In this document: in pieces, positions 8,969-17,453 of the stretch | Layout of the letters: each line of letters starts with the position of its first letter | Position numbering within the stretch: the first letter of the stretch is position 1 | Assembly: GCF_026340655.1 (NCBI RefSeq) | Contig: NZ_JAPEOZ010000001.1 | Coordinates: forward strand, 2,542,001 to 2,606,000 | DNA length: 64,000 nt | Reading direction: 5' to 3' | DNA from: Streptomyces sp. NBC_01275 | GTDB lineage: Bacteria; Actinomycetota; Actinomycetes; Streptomycetales; Streptomycetaceae | Position numbers and translations under genes: made by a program | Notes under the pieces: generated by a model | What the model saw: only the letters and a program-made list of their open reading frames with translations | Database searches by the model: none | What the model was told of the DNA's origin: nothing

Positions 8969-9613
8969 TCAGCGCTCCAGGAACACCCGTCCGCCGATCT
9001 CCACCCAGCCGTACGGCTGGGGGGCGGTGAGGATCTGGGAGCCGGAGCCCTGGGTGATGTTCAGGGCGCGGCCCAACTGCTCGGTGAGCAGCAGCGCGGC
9101 CGCGCCGGTCGCCTCGTCCTCGTCGACGCCGTCGTCGCGGCCGGGGAAGGCGCGGGCGCGGACGCGGCCCGCGGGCTCGTCCTCCCAGGCCCAGGCGTAG
9201 ATCCACTCCCCCTTCGGCGGCACGGCCAGGTCGTCGACCTCGGCGGCGCTGGCATGCTGACGAAGGGTGCGCGGCGGGGCCCACTCGGCCCGCGCCTCGA
9301 TCCAGCTGAACTCCCCGTCCAGGCGGGTGCCCACGACCCCGGCCGGGGTGACGAGCTCGGGCACGTCGAGCAGCCAGGCCGTGCCCACGCAGGGGTGGCC
9401 GGCGAAGGGCAGACGCAGGGTGGGCGTGTAGATGTCGATGATCCCGCGCTCGGGGTCGTCGACGAACACCGTCTCGCTGAAGCCGAGTTTCGCCGCGAGG
9501 TCCTGTCGGTCCTCGCGGTCCGGCAGCACCGAGCCTTCGCGAACCACGCCCAGTTCGTTGCCGTAGCCGCCGTTCGGCGCGCAGAAGACGCGGAGCACGT
9601 CGTAATCAGTCAC
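8969..9613 (-). CDS. PhzF-family protein (isomerase/epimerase fold)
   Basis: The 214-residue protein has PhzF-type motifs: FCAPNGGYGNELGVV near the start, GFSETVFV, PFAGHPCVG (the most conserved family element) and DEATGAAA near the C-terminus. PhzF-like proteins catalyse proton shifts on small metabolites, and the acidic residue in GFSETVF corresponds to the catalytic Glu. It is somewhat shorter than the usual 260-300 residues. The GTG at 9613 is the only start that avoids a stop in the upstream frame. It is divergent from the decayed ABC gene. Substrate unknown. Confidence 0.8.
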   Translation of the reverse strand: MTDYDVLRVFCAPNGGYGNELGVVREGSVLPDREDRQDLAAKLGFSETVFVDDPERGIIDIYTPTLRLPFAGHPCVGTAWLLDVPELVTPAGVVGTRLDGEFSWIEARAEWAPPRTLRQHASAAEVDDLAVPPKGEWIYAWAWEDEPAGRVRARAFPGRDDGVDEDEATGAAALLLTEQLGRALNITQGSGSQILTAPQPYGWVEIGGRVFLER

Positions 9614-9631
9614 TTGCGCATTGAAGCATCG

Positions 9632-10273
9632 TCCGGGCCGCCGCCCCGCCCTCGCCGCGGACCTGCCGGCGGCACAGGGGGTCGTACGCGTGTGCGGTCG
9701 CCCTGTCGCGGAGTGGACCGCGCCGGAGCCGGCCCTGCGCCGGGCCGTGCTCCCCCAGGCCGCGTCCCTCTCTTCCCCTTCACCGTGGCGGAGGCGGTCC
9801 GCATGGGACGCGCGCCGCACGCCTCCTCCCCCGCCGAGGACGATCTCGCGGTCGCCGGCGCGATGGCCGCGACCGAGGCGACGGCCTTCGCCGAGCGCCC
9901 GTTCTCCGCGCTGAGCGGCGGCGAGCGGGCCCGGATGGCGCTCGCCCGGGCGCTGGCCCAGCGCACGCCCCTGCTGCTCCTGGACGAGCCGACCGCCGCC
10001 CTGGACCTGAAGCATCAGGAACTGGTGCTGCGGCCGTGCCGGGAAAGGGCGCACGCGGGGGACGCGGTGGTCGTGGTGTTGCACGATCCGGGGCTCGCCG
10101 CCGCCTATGCGCACCGGGTGGCGATTCTGTGCGCCGGGCGCGTCGCGGCGGACGGCCCGCCGGCCGAGGTGTTCACCGAGCGGCTGCTGTCGGAGGTCTA
10201 CGACCAGCCGGTGGAGGTGCTTCCGCACCCGCGGACGGGCGCGGTCCCGGTGACGCCCCGACGGAGTCTTTGA
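9632..10273 (+). pseudogene. Decayed hemin ABC transporter ATPase (HmuV-like)
   Basis: Two pieces in different frames add up to an HmuV-type ATPase without its start. About 9632-9770 encodes LAADLPAAQGVVRVCGRPV and WTAPEPALRRAVLPQAASL. The remainder (about 9776-10273) runs in another frame with FPFTVAEAVRMGRAPH, signature ALSGGERARMALARALA, Walker B LLLLDEPTAALDLKH and VVVLHDPGLAAAYAHR. The Walker A region (GPNGAGKST) and everything before it are absent, since the sequence begins right at the PhzF start. Loss of the P-loop plus a frameshift means no working ATPase. No partner permease or binding protein lies nearby. Confidence 0.8.
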
Positions 10274-10395
10274 ACTTCCTTTGACCTTTCCATGGCAACT
10301 GTTTTTGGCCACCGTGATCGGGTCGTGTCGTTACGGCTCCCATGAGAGGTGAATCACGGACCGGGCGGGTATTACCAAGGCAAGGCTTGGATAAG

Positions 10396-10414
10396 TTAGG
10401 CCAGGCTCACCAAT
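10396..10414 (+). promoter_or_regulatory. Probable iron box upstream of efeO
   Basis: TTAGGCCAGGCTCACCAAT matches the DmdR/IdeR consensus at about 14 of 19 positions, including TTAGG and AGGCT. It lies 50-68 bases before the efeO start, a fitting place for an operator. Confidence 0.55.
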
Positions 10415-10463
10415 CCTGTGTGAGCCCGATCACGTGAATATTCAGCCATCGCTGGGAGCCCGA

Positions 10464-11603
10464 ATGCGAGCCGCCAGACTGTCCGCCGTCACCGCCATCA
10501 CCGCTGTGACAGCACTGACCGCCGTCACCGGCTGCACCGAGAAGAGCGACGCGAAGGACGGCGACCGCGTGATCAACGTGACCGCCACCGACGCCAAGTG
10601 CGAGACCTCCAAGAAGGAGATCTCCGCCGGGCACGTCGAGCTCGCCATCGAGAACAAGGGCTCCAAGGTCACCGAGGTCTACATCCTCTTCCCCGACGAC
10701 CGCATCGTCAGCGAGCGCGAGAACATCGGTCCCGGCACCAAGCAGCGGGTCACCGCCGAGGTGAAGGCGGGCTCCTACCAGATCGCCTGCAAGCCGGGCA
10801 TGAAGGGCGACGGCATCCGCCAGGACCTCAAGGTCACCGGCGGCAAGGTCGCCGCGCGCGACCCGCGGCTGGACAAGGCCGTGGCCGCGTACCGCGCGTA
10901 CGCGCAGGAGCAGGCCGACGCGACCATCCCGAAGGTGAAGACGTTCGCCGCCGCGATCAAGGCCGGGAACATCGAGGCCGCCAAGGACGCCTACGCCCCC
11001 TCCCGCGTCGGCTGGGAGCGCACCGAGCCGATCGCCGAGTCGTTCGGGGACATCGACCCCAAGACCGACACCCGCGCCGACGGCCTGGAGAAGGGCCAGA
11101 AGTGGACCGGCTGGCACGCGCTGGAGAAGGCGCTGTGGCAGGACAAGAAGATCGGCGCCGCGCAGAAGACCCTGGCCGACGAGCTGGTCACCGACCTGAC
11201 CGACTGGCAGAAGCGGGTCGGCAAGGCCGAGATCACCCCGACCTCCATGGCCAACGGCGCCAAGGAGCTCCTCGACGAGGTCGCCACCGGCAAGATCACC
11301 GGCGAGGAGGACCTCTACTCGCACACCGACCTCAGCGACTTCAAGGCCAATGTCGAGGGCGCGCAGAAGGCGTACGAGCTGCTCGAGCCGGTCGCCAAGG
11401 AGAACGACGCGGCCCTGGTCGCCGAGCTCGACAAGCAGTTCGCCGCGCTGAACACCCTGCTGGACAAGTACCGCACGGACACGACCTCCGACGGCTTCGT
11501 CTCCTACGACAAGGTCACCGAGGCCCAGCGCAAGGAACTGTCGGACGCGGTCAACGCGCTCGCGGAGCCGCTGTCCAAGCTCGCCGCGGCCGTCGTGAAG
11601 TGA
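10464..11603 (+). CDS. efeO: EfeO, iron-uptake lipoprotein
   Basis: The 379-residue exported protein has a signal peptide with lipobox VTGC, an N-terminal cupredoxin-like domain (about 35-130, VELAIENKGSKVTEVYI, YQIACKPGMKGDG) and a C-terminal M75 imelysin-like domain with the GWHALEKALW (HxxE) metal motif. It binds iron outside the membrane for the FTR1 permease EfeU. ATG 10464, 7-8 bases after GGGAG, gives a normal lipoprotein signal, and a GTG 30 bases earlier is less likely. First gene of efeO-efeB-efeU, behind a probable iron box. Confidence 0.92.
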   Translation: MRAARLSAVTAITAVTALTAVTGCTEKSDAKDGDRVINVTATDAKCETSKKEISAGHVELAIENKGSKVTEVYILFPDDRIVSERENIGPGTKQRVTAEVKAGSYQIACKPGMKGDGIRQDLKVTGGKVAARDPRLDKAVAAYRAYAQEQADATIPKVKTFAAAIKAGNIEAAKDAYAPSRVGWERTEPIAESFGDIDPKTDTRADGLEKGQKWTGWHALEKALWQDKKIGAAQKTLADELVTDLTDWQKRVGKAEITPTSMANGAKELLDEVATGKITGEEDLYSHTDLSDFKANVEGAQKAYELLEPVAKENDAALVAELDKQFAALNTLLDKYRTDTTSDGFVSYDKVTEAQRKELSDAVNALAEPLSKLAAAVVK

Positions 11604-11643
11604 CCCAGTGACCAAGGGACCAGAGGACCGAGGAACCAAGGAC

Positions 11644-12900
11644 ATGACGGACTCGACAGACCCCGCGCCCTCCCGTCGTGCGCTGATCGGCTGGGGAGGC
11701 GCCGGGCTCGCGCTCGGCGCGGCCGCGGCCGGCGGCGCGGTCGCGATGACCCGCACCGGCAACGACGTCGACCCGACCGCCGCCGAGACGGGCGCCGCAG
11801 TCGACTTCCACGGCACGCACCAGGCGGGCATCGCCACGCCCGTGCAGGACCGGCTGCACTTCGCCGCGTTCGACGTGACGACCGGGGACCGCGCCGAGTT
11901 CGTCCAGCTGCTGAAGGACTGGACCGAGGCCGCGCGCCGGATGACCGCCGGGAAGGCGGTCGGCGAGGGCGCGTACGGCGGTCTCGCCGAGGCGCCGCCG
12001 GACGACACCGGGGAGGCGCTGGGGCTCAAACCGTCCCGGCTCACCCTCACGGTCGGCTTCGGCCCGTCGCTGTTCGCGAAGTTCGACCTCGCCGGCCGGC
12101 GGCCCGAGGCGCTGGTCGACCTGCCGAAGTTCGCCGGCGACGCGCTCGACGCGGCCCGCTCCGGCGGCGATCTGTGCGTCCAGGCCTGCGCGGACGACCC
12201 GCAGGTCGCCGTGCACGCGATCCGCAACCTGGCCCGGATCGGCTTCGGCAAGGTCGTCGTCCGCTGGTCGCAGCTCGGCTTCGGCAAGACCTCGTCCACC
12301 ACGCCCGACGCGCAGACCCCGCGCAACCTGATGGGCTTCAAGGACGGCACCCGCAACATCGCGGGGACCGAGACCGACCGGTTGAAGAAGTTCGTGTGGG
12401 CCGGCGACAAGGATGTCGACGAGAACTCGGCCTGGATGACGGGCGGCTCCTATCTCGTCGCCCGGCGGATCCGGATGCACATCGAGACCTGGGACCGCAC
12501 CCCCCTCCAGGAGCAGGAGGACATCTTCGGCCGGGACAAGGGCGAGGGCGCGCCGGTCGGCAAGGCCAAGGAGCGCGACGAGCCGTTCCTGAAGGCGATG
12601 AAGCCCGACGCGCACGTCCGGCTCGCGCACCCGGACTCCAACGGCGGGGCGACGATCCTGCGCCGCGGCTACTCCTTCACCGACGGCACCGACGGCCTCG
12701 GCCGCCTGGAGGCGGGCCTGTTCTTCCTGGCCTACATGCGGGACGTGAACGAGGGCTTCGTCCGCATCCAGCGCCATCTGGCGACCGACGCGCTCAACGA
12801 GTACATCCAGCACGTGGGTTCGGCCGTCTTCGCCGTCCCGCCGGGCGTCCGGGACAAGGACGACTGGTGGGGCCGCACGCTGTTCGCCAAGGAGGCGTGA
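11644..12900 (+). CDS. efeB: EfeB, Tat-exported dye-decolorizing (DyP) peroxidase
   Basis: The 418-residue protein begins with a twin-Arg signal (PSRRALIGWGGAGLALGAAAAGGAVA) and carries the DyP hallmark GFKDGTRN (GxxDG) plus RIRMHIETWDR, which holds the proximal heme His. In EfeUOB systems this peroxidase oxidises ferrous iron, or is proposed to release iron from heme, outside the cell. ATG 11644 is chosen for its AGGAAC/AAGGA ribosome site, and an in-frame GTG at 11608 would add 12 residues with no homology sense. Four bases separate it from efeU, so the two are cotranscribed. Confidence 0.92.
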   Translation: MTDSTDPAPSRRALIGWGGAGLALGAAAAGGAVAMTRTGNDVDPTAAETGAAVDFHGTHQAGIATPVQDRLHFAAFDVTTGDRAEFVQLLKDWTEAARRMTAGKAVGEGAYGGLAEAPPDDTGEALGLKPSRLTLTVGFGPSLFAKFDLAGRRPEALVDLPKFAGDALDAARSGGDLCVQACADDPQVAVHAIRNLARIGFGKVVVRWSQLGFGKTSSTTPDAQTPRNLMGFKDGTRNIAGTETDRLKKFVWAGDKDVDENSAWMTGGSYLVARRIRMHIETWDRTPLQEQEDIFGRDKGEGAPVGKAKERDEPFLKAMKPDAHVRLAHPDSNGGATILRRGYSFTDGTDGLGRLEAGLFFLAYMRDVNEGFVRIQRHLATDALNEYIQHVGSAVFAVPPGVRDKDDWWGRTLFAKEA

Positions 12901-12903
12901 GCC

Positions 12904-13797
12904 GTGTTCTCCAACTACCTGATCGGACTGCGCGAGGGCCTGGAGGCCAGCCTCGTCGTCTGCATCCTCATCGCCTACCTGGTGAAGACCGAACGCCGGG
13001 ACGCCCTGCGGCCGGTGTGGACCGGCATCGCCATCGCGGTGCTCCTCGCGATGGGCTTCGGCTGCGTCCTCGAATTCGGCTCCCAGGAACTGACGTTCCA
13101 GGCACAGGAGGCCCTCGGCGGCTCCCTGTCGATCCTCGCGGTCGGCCTGGTGACGTGGATGGTGTTCTGGATGCGGCGCACCGCCCGGCATCTGAAGTCC
13201 GAGCTGCACGGCAGGCTGGACGCGGCCCTCGCGATGGGCACGGGCGCACTGGTCGCCACCGCGTTCCTCGCCGTGGGCCGGGAGGGCCTGGAGACGGCCC
13301 TGTTCGTGTGGGCGTCCGTCCACGCGGCCGGCGACGGCACCCCGCGCCCGCTGATCGGCGTGGCGCTGGGCCTGGCGACGGCCGTCCTCCTGGGCTGGCT
13401 GTTCTACCGCGGGGCCCTGCGGATCAACCTCGCGAAGTTCTTCACCTGGACGGGCGGCATGCTCGTCGTCGTGGCCGCGGGCGTCCTGGCGTACGGCGTC
13501 CACGACCTCCAGGAGGCGGACCTGATCCCGGGTCTGACGAACACGGCCTTCGACATCAGCGGCACGATCCCGCCGGACAGTTGGTACGGCACCCTCCTCA
13601 AGGGCGTCCTCAACTTCCAGCCCGATCCGACGGTTCTCCAGGTCACGGTGTGGCTGCTCTACCTGATCCCGACGCTCGCGCTGTTCCTCGCCCCGGTAGG
13701 GTTCGCCTCCGGGAAGGGGAAGGTGAAGTCGCCTGATGACCAGGGAACGCAGCCTGACGACCGGGGAACGCAAGAGTCGAAGGCTCCGCAGGCGTGA
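12904..13797 (+). CDS. efeU: EfeU, FTR1-family ferrous/ferric iron permease
   Basis: The 297-residue membrane protein has seven or so helices and two REGLE motifs (residues 10-14 and 126-130), the iron-binding signature of FTR1 permeases. The C-terminal tail (about 275-297) is hydrophilic and Gln/Asp-rich. It completes the efeOBU set and should act with EfeO and EfeB. GTG start at 12904. The 3' end overlaps the following lipoprotein gene by 62 bases in another frame. Confidence 0.92.
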   Translation: MFSNYLIGLREGLEASLVVCILIAYLVKTERRDALRPVWTGIAIAVLLAMGFGCVLEFGSQELTFQAQEALGGSLSILAVGLVTWMVFWMRRTARHLKSELHGRLDAALAMGTGALVATAFLAVGREGLETALFVWASVHAAGDGTPRPLIGVALGLATAVLLGWLFYRGALRINLAKFFTWTGGMLVVVAAGVLAYGVHDLQEADLIPGLTNTAFDISGTIPPDSWYGTLLKGVLNFQPDPTVLQVTVWLLYLIPTLALFLAPVGFASGKGKVKSPDDQGTQPDDRGTQESKAPQA

Positions 13798-14758
13798 CCG
13801 CAACGCGCTCATAGCCCTCTCGCTCGCCGCGGTCTCGCTGACGTCGAGCGGATGCATGGTGGTCCACGGGGAGCTCGAGCTGCTCCCCTCGGCCACGCAG
13901 GCGGAGGCCGCGAAGGCGCTGAAGCAGTTCACGGCCGCCTACAACAAGGCCGACGAGGCCTACGATCCCGCCCTGGACGCCGGACACACCGCCGGCGCCC
14001 TCCAGGCCATCGACGCGGCGCGGTTGAAGGCCGGCCACGTCAACAACCCGGACGGGAACCCGGACCACACCCCGCTGAAGCTGTCGGACGTGACGTACAC
14101 GATCCCCAAGAAGGCGGGCTGGCCCCGCTGGTTCGTCGCCGACGCCAAGGCCAACAAGGGCGGTGACGCGCGCTGGCTGCTGGTGTTCACCCGGGGCGAT
14201 CTGGCGGAGCCGTGGCAGGCGACGTATCTGACGCTGGTGGCGGCGGGTTCGGTGCCGGAGTTCGCCAAGGACAAGGACGGCTGGGCGGCGGCCGCGCCTT
14301 CCGACTCCGTCGAACTGGCGCGTGCCCCCGGGGACTTGAGCAAGGACTACACGACGTATCTGCGAAGCGGCGGGAGTTCGTTCGCGGACGGCGCGTACAC
14401 GGATGCGTTGCGCTCCGCTCGGGCGAAGAACTCCAGCAAGCCCGGGCTTGCGACTCAGTATGTCGACGAGCCGTTGAGTGGTGGGGACTACGCGCCGCTG
14501 GCTCTGCGGACGGCTGACGGTGGGGCGTTGGTGTTCTTCACCACTCGGCACTTCGTCAAGCAGACGGCTGCGGCCGGGGCGAGTGTGCCCGCACCCAACA
14601 AGAGCGTGTCGGCGTTGACGACCGGGGAGATCAAGCAGTCGCTGACCATGGAGTTCGTTGCCAACGAGGTGGCGCTTGATCCGGCGAAGGCCTCCGGCCA
14701 GGGGGAGGTCACTGTGCTCAGCCGGCTTGAAGGGTTGACCGGGGCCAAGGGGGAATAG
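13736..14758 (+). CDS. Lipoprotein of unknown function
   Basis: The 340-residue product has a long basic start (RRLRRRDR), a hydrophobic stretch and lipobox LTSSGC with C40 as the lipidation site. The mature part is mixed alpha/beta with several WRW/FF strands (AGWPRWFVADAK, ARWLLVFTRGDL) and no recognised domain, which resembles the many Streptomyces lipoproteins annotated as hypothetical. It overlaps the end of efeU by 62 bases, so it may be translationally linked to the iron operon. Confidence 0.75.
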   Translation: MTRERSLTTGERKSRRLRRRDRNALIALSLAAVSLTSSGCMVVHGELELLPSATQAEAAKALKQFTAAYNKADEAYDPALDAGHTAGALQAIDAARLKAGHVNNPDGNPDHTPLKLSDVTYTIPKKAGWPRWFVADAKANKGGDARWLLVFTRGDLAEPWQATYLTLVAAGSVPEFAKDKDGWAAAAPSDSVELARAPGDLSKDYTTYLRSGGSSFADGAYTDALRSARAKNSSKPGLATQYVDEPLSGGDYAPLALRTADGGALVFFTTRHFVKQTAAAGASVPAPNKSVSALTTGEIKQSLTMEFVANEVALDPAKASGQGEVTVLSRLEGLTGAKGE

Positions 14759-14778
14759 GTCGTTCTGAAGACCTGTGC

Positions 14779-15519
14779 TCAGCGGCGTGACGGCCATGCC
14801 GTCTGGGCAGGGTCCGCCGGGTGTTCGCCTGCGTGGCGGGCGCACGCGTCGGTCAGGGGCTCCAAGAGGGTCAAGGGGTCCGGGAGTGGGTGTTCGGGGC
14901 CTCGGAGCCAATGCACGGACTGGCCCTCGTCGCCGGGGAGGCGGGAGGGGGGGACCAGGACGTAGGAGCCCCGGCAGTGCCAGCGGAGGCCGGGGTGCTC
15001 GTCCATCGTCTCGGGGTGGCAGTCCAGCTCGCAGGGCCACCACTCGTCCTCGTCCTCGGGGGTGCCTCGGGTGAGGGTGAAGAAGAGCATGCGGCCGTCG
15101 TCGCTGACGGCGACCGGGCCGACCTCGACGCCGGAGTCGAGCAGCCGCTCCAACGCCTCGCGGCCCGCCTCCAGCGGTACGTCGAGAACGTCGTGGGCGG
15201 CGCCGGTGGCGGTGATGAAGTTGGCCTGCGGCTGGTGACGGGCCCAGCGCTCGACCTGGGCGCGGTCGGTGGTGGACTGCGTCTGCCAGGCGAAGGACAC
15301 CGGGTGCCGGGCGGGGGTCGGACAGCCGACCCGGTCGCAGGAGCAGCGGTAGCCGGGGGCGGGGTACGCGGCGGGCGCGAGCGGCAGTCCCGCTCCGGCG
15401 GCGGCGAGCAGCAGGGCCTCACGGTCGCCGCTGTCGGCGGCCTCCGACGGGCCGCTTCCACGCAGCCGCTGAGACAGTTTGCCCCACAAACCGGTCCGGC
15501 CGCCGAACTCCGCGCTCAT
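14779..15519 (-). CDS. Prim-Pol-like (bifunctional primase/polymerase N-terminal) protein
   Basis: The 246-residue soluble protein resembles the Prim-Pol N-terminal family of Streptomyces: EALLLAAAGAGLPLAPAAYP, a cysteine group YRCSCDRVGCPTPARHPV, then ANFITATGAAHDVLDVPLEAG. In standard Prim-Pol proteins the last stretch reads xGxxSGxxVLDxD; here it is HDVLDVP, with V where the second acid should be, so polymerase activity is doubtful. ATG 15519 is preceded by GAGGGGAC. Streptomyces genomes carry several such stand-alone proteins of unknown role. Confidence 0.7.
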   Translation of the reverse strand: MSAEFGGRTGLWGKLSQRLRGSGPSEAADSGDREALLLAAAGAGLPLAPAAYPAPGYRCSCDRVGCPTPARHPVSFAWQTQSTTDRAQVERWARHQPQANFITATGAAHDVLDVPLEAGREALERLLDSGVEVGPVAVSDDGRMLFFTLTRGTPEDEDEWWPCELDCHPETMDEHPGLRWHCRGSYVLVPPSRLPGDEGQSVHWLRGPEHPLPDPLTLLEPLTDACARHAGEHPADPAQTAWPSRR

Positions 15520-15632
15520 CTGTCCCCTCGCTCGCTGTGGTGCGGACAGCATGCCCTATGGTCCCATCATCCTTCGCATCGGGGGTCCGGCGTCCCTAAT
15601 CGGGGCAGGTGGGGCGGATGCGACGGTAGGGG

Positions 15633-16265
15633 TCAGCGGGGTGCGAGACCGTACAGCGCGTAGTCGACGAGGGTGTCCGTGTACTCGTACGAGATCGGGC
15701 CCGTGTACTGGAGCCAGCGCTGGGCCAGCGGGGAGATGAAGAACTCCAGGGCGATGCGCGGGTCGATGTCGGGGCGGACCTGGCCGGCCCGCTGGGCGGC
15801 GCGCAGCCGGTCGACGTAGAGCTGGATGCTGGGTTCCATGAGCTTGGTCATGAACTCGCGGCCGACCTGCTCGTTGACCACGCCCTCGGCGGCCAGGGCC
15901 CGGGAGGGGGCCTCGAACCTGGGGTCGGTGAGCTGGTCGACGGTGGCGCGCAGCACGTTCTTGATGTCGGCGGCGAGGTCGCCGGTGTCCGGGATGGCGT
16001 ACGGCTCCTGGGCCGGCGCCCCCGCCTCCTGCGCCGCCTGGGCGCTGAGGTCGAGGAACGCCTCCAGCAGGACGTCGGCCTTCGACCCCCACCAGCGGTA
16101 GATGGTCTGCTTGCCGACGCCCGCGCGGGCGGCGATGCCCTCGATCGTGGTCTTCGGATAGCCGGACTCCGCGACGAGGGCGAGGGCGGCGGCGTAGATC
16201 GCGCGCCGGGACTTCTCGCTGCGGCGGGTGGCGCTGGGGGCCGGCTTTCCGGACTGGGTGACCAT
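15633..16265 (-). CDS. TetR-family transcriptional repressor
   Basis: The 210-residue protein has a TetR helix-turn-helix at about 22-68 (KSRRAIYAAALALVAESGYPKTTIEGIAARAGVGKQTIYRWW) and a C-terminal ligand-binding domain of the TetR_C type. An exact inverted repeat 22 bases upstream of its start is a likely autoregulatory operator. The adjacent oxidoreductase (16364-17365) is co-oriented upstream; possible targets are this gene itself and its neighbours. Confidence 0.88.
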   Translation of the reverse strand: MVTQSGKPAPSATRRSEKSRRAIYAAALALVAESGYPKTTIEGIAARAGVGKQTIYRWWGSKADVLLEAFLDLSAQAAQEAGAPAQEPYAIPDTGDLAADIKNVLRATVDQLTDPRFEAPSRALAAEGVVNEQVGREFMTKLMEPSIQLYVDRLRAAQRAGQVRPDIDPRIALEFFISPLAQRWLQYTGPISYEYTDTLVDYALYGLAPR

Positions 16266-16286
16266 GGGACGACGGTACCAAGGCGT

Positions 16287-16301
16287 GAGACGGGGCGTCT
16301 C
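16287..16301. promoter_or_regulatory. Inverted repeat, probable TetR autoregulatory operator
   Basis: GAGACG-GGG-CGTCTC, a perfect 6+6 palindrome with 3-base spacer, lies 22-36 bases before the TetR start codon. It is immediately followed by degenerate 14-base repeats (CAGCCGACCTGGCT). Confidence 0.55.
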
Positions 16302-16303
16302 GT

Positions 16304-16372
16304 CAGCTCAGCCGACCTGGCTCAGCCGACCTGGCTCGGCCGTTCTCCCTCGGCCGACCTGGCTCAGCCGTC
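16304..16372. repeat. Degenerate 14-base tandem repeats
   Basis: CAGCCGACCTGGCT occurs about four times with variations between the TetR gene and the oxidoreductase, running into the 3' end of the latter. It looks like an intergenic minisatellite. Confidence 0.6.
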
Positions 16373-17365
16373 CTCGCCCGGGTAGCGCACCCCGATCCGT
16401 TCCCGGACCGTGTCCAGCGTCCGCATGACCGCGAGCGTGCCGTCGAGCGGCGCCAGCGCGGACTCGGTCTCGCCGGCCCGCAGGGCGCGCATGACCTCGC
16501 GGGCCTCGTGCCGGAAGGTGTTACGGGGTCCGTCGGCGGGGTCGGCGGCGAACTCCTCGGGGTCGCGGCCGTCGCGGTGCAGGACGAAGCGGTCGGGGTG
16601 GAAGAAACCGGACGGGACGTCGATGCGGCCGCGCGAGCCGGTGACGGAGGCGGTGGTGCCGGTGCCGCCGACGACGGAGCAGTGCAGGGCGGCGAGCGCG
16701 CCGGAGTCCCAGGACAGGGCCAGCGCCGTCTGGAGGTCGACGCCCTCGGCGGACAGGGCGGCCTGGGCCGCGATGCCCGAGGGCTCGCCGAGCAGGAGGT
16801 GGGCGAAGGAGACGGGGTAGACGCCGAGGTCGAGAAGGGCGCCGCCGCCCTGGGCGGGGTCGCGCAGCCGGTGCGAGGGCGGGAAGGGGCCTTCGAGGCC
16901 GAAGTCGGCCTGGACGGTGCGGACCTCGCCGATCGCGCCGTCGTCGACGAGGGACTTCAGGCGGCGGATGACCGGGTTGCAGTACATCCACATGGCTTCC
17001 ATGAGGAAGCGGTCGTTGTCGCGGGCGAGGCCGACGAGCTCCTCGGCCTCGCGCACGTTCAGCGTGAACGCCTTCTCGCACAGCACGTGCCGCCCGGCCT
17101 CCAGGCAGAGGCCGGCGGCCACGCGGTGGGCGGCGTGCGGGGTGGCGACGTAGACGACGTCGATGTCCTCGTCCGCGGCGAGCGCGGACCAGTCGCCGTA
17201 GGCCCGGGGTATGCCGAACCGGTCGGCGAAGGCCTTCGCCGAGGCCTCGGTGCGGGAGGCGACCGCGACGACCTCCGCGTCCGGCAGGTCGATCAGGTCC
17301 GCCGTGAACGCGGCGGCGATCCCGCCGGTGGCCAGAATCCCCCAGCGCACTGTGTCCGTGGTCAT
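16364..17365 (-). CDS. Gfo/Idh/MocA-family oxidoreductase
   Basis: The 333-residue protein has a Rossmann N-terminus (VRWGILATGGIAAAF), the conserved CEKAFTLNVREAEEL (EKP-like motif with the catalytic Lys) at about 95-110 and the C-terminal alpha/beta domain with GGGALLDLGVYPVSFAHLLLG. Members oxidise or reduce sugars and related compounds with NAD(P). Substrate cannot be fixed from sequence. It is divergent from the Bcr/CflA exporter gene over an 88-base gap. Confidence 0.88.
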   Translation of the reverse strand: MTTDTVRWGILATGGIAAAFTADLIDLPDAEVVAVASRTEASAKAFADRFGIPRAYGDWSALAADEDIDVVYVATPHAAHRVAAGLCLEAGRHVLCEKAFTLNVREAEELVGLARDNDRFLMEAMWMYCNPVIRRLKSLVDDGAIGEVRTVQADFGLEGPFPPSHRLRDPAQGGGALLDLGVYPVSFAHLLLGEPSGIAAQAALSAEGVDLQTALALSWDSGALAALHCSVVGGTGTTASVTGSRGRIDVPSGFFHPDRFVLHRDGRDPEEFAADPADGPRNTFRHEAREVMRALRAGETESALAPLDGTLAVMRTLDTVRERIGVRYPGEDG

Positions 17366-17453
17366 GCCGTCTGCCCGCCCTCGTGCCGTACCAGCAGTGT
17401 GTTCGAGCTGAGAGCATAGGTGGCGCAGATGTCGGAGAGGGAGGGGCGACCAC

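Noticed and set aside
11551..13932. 793-residue minus-strand frame opposite efeB-efeU
   Set aside because: Shadow of three well-supported genes; no recognisable protein motif.
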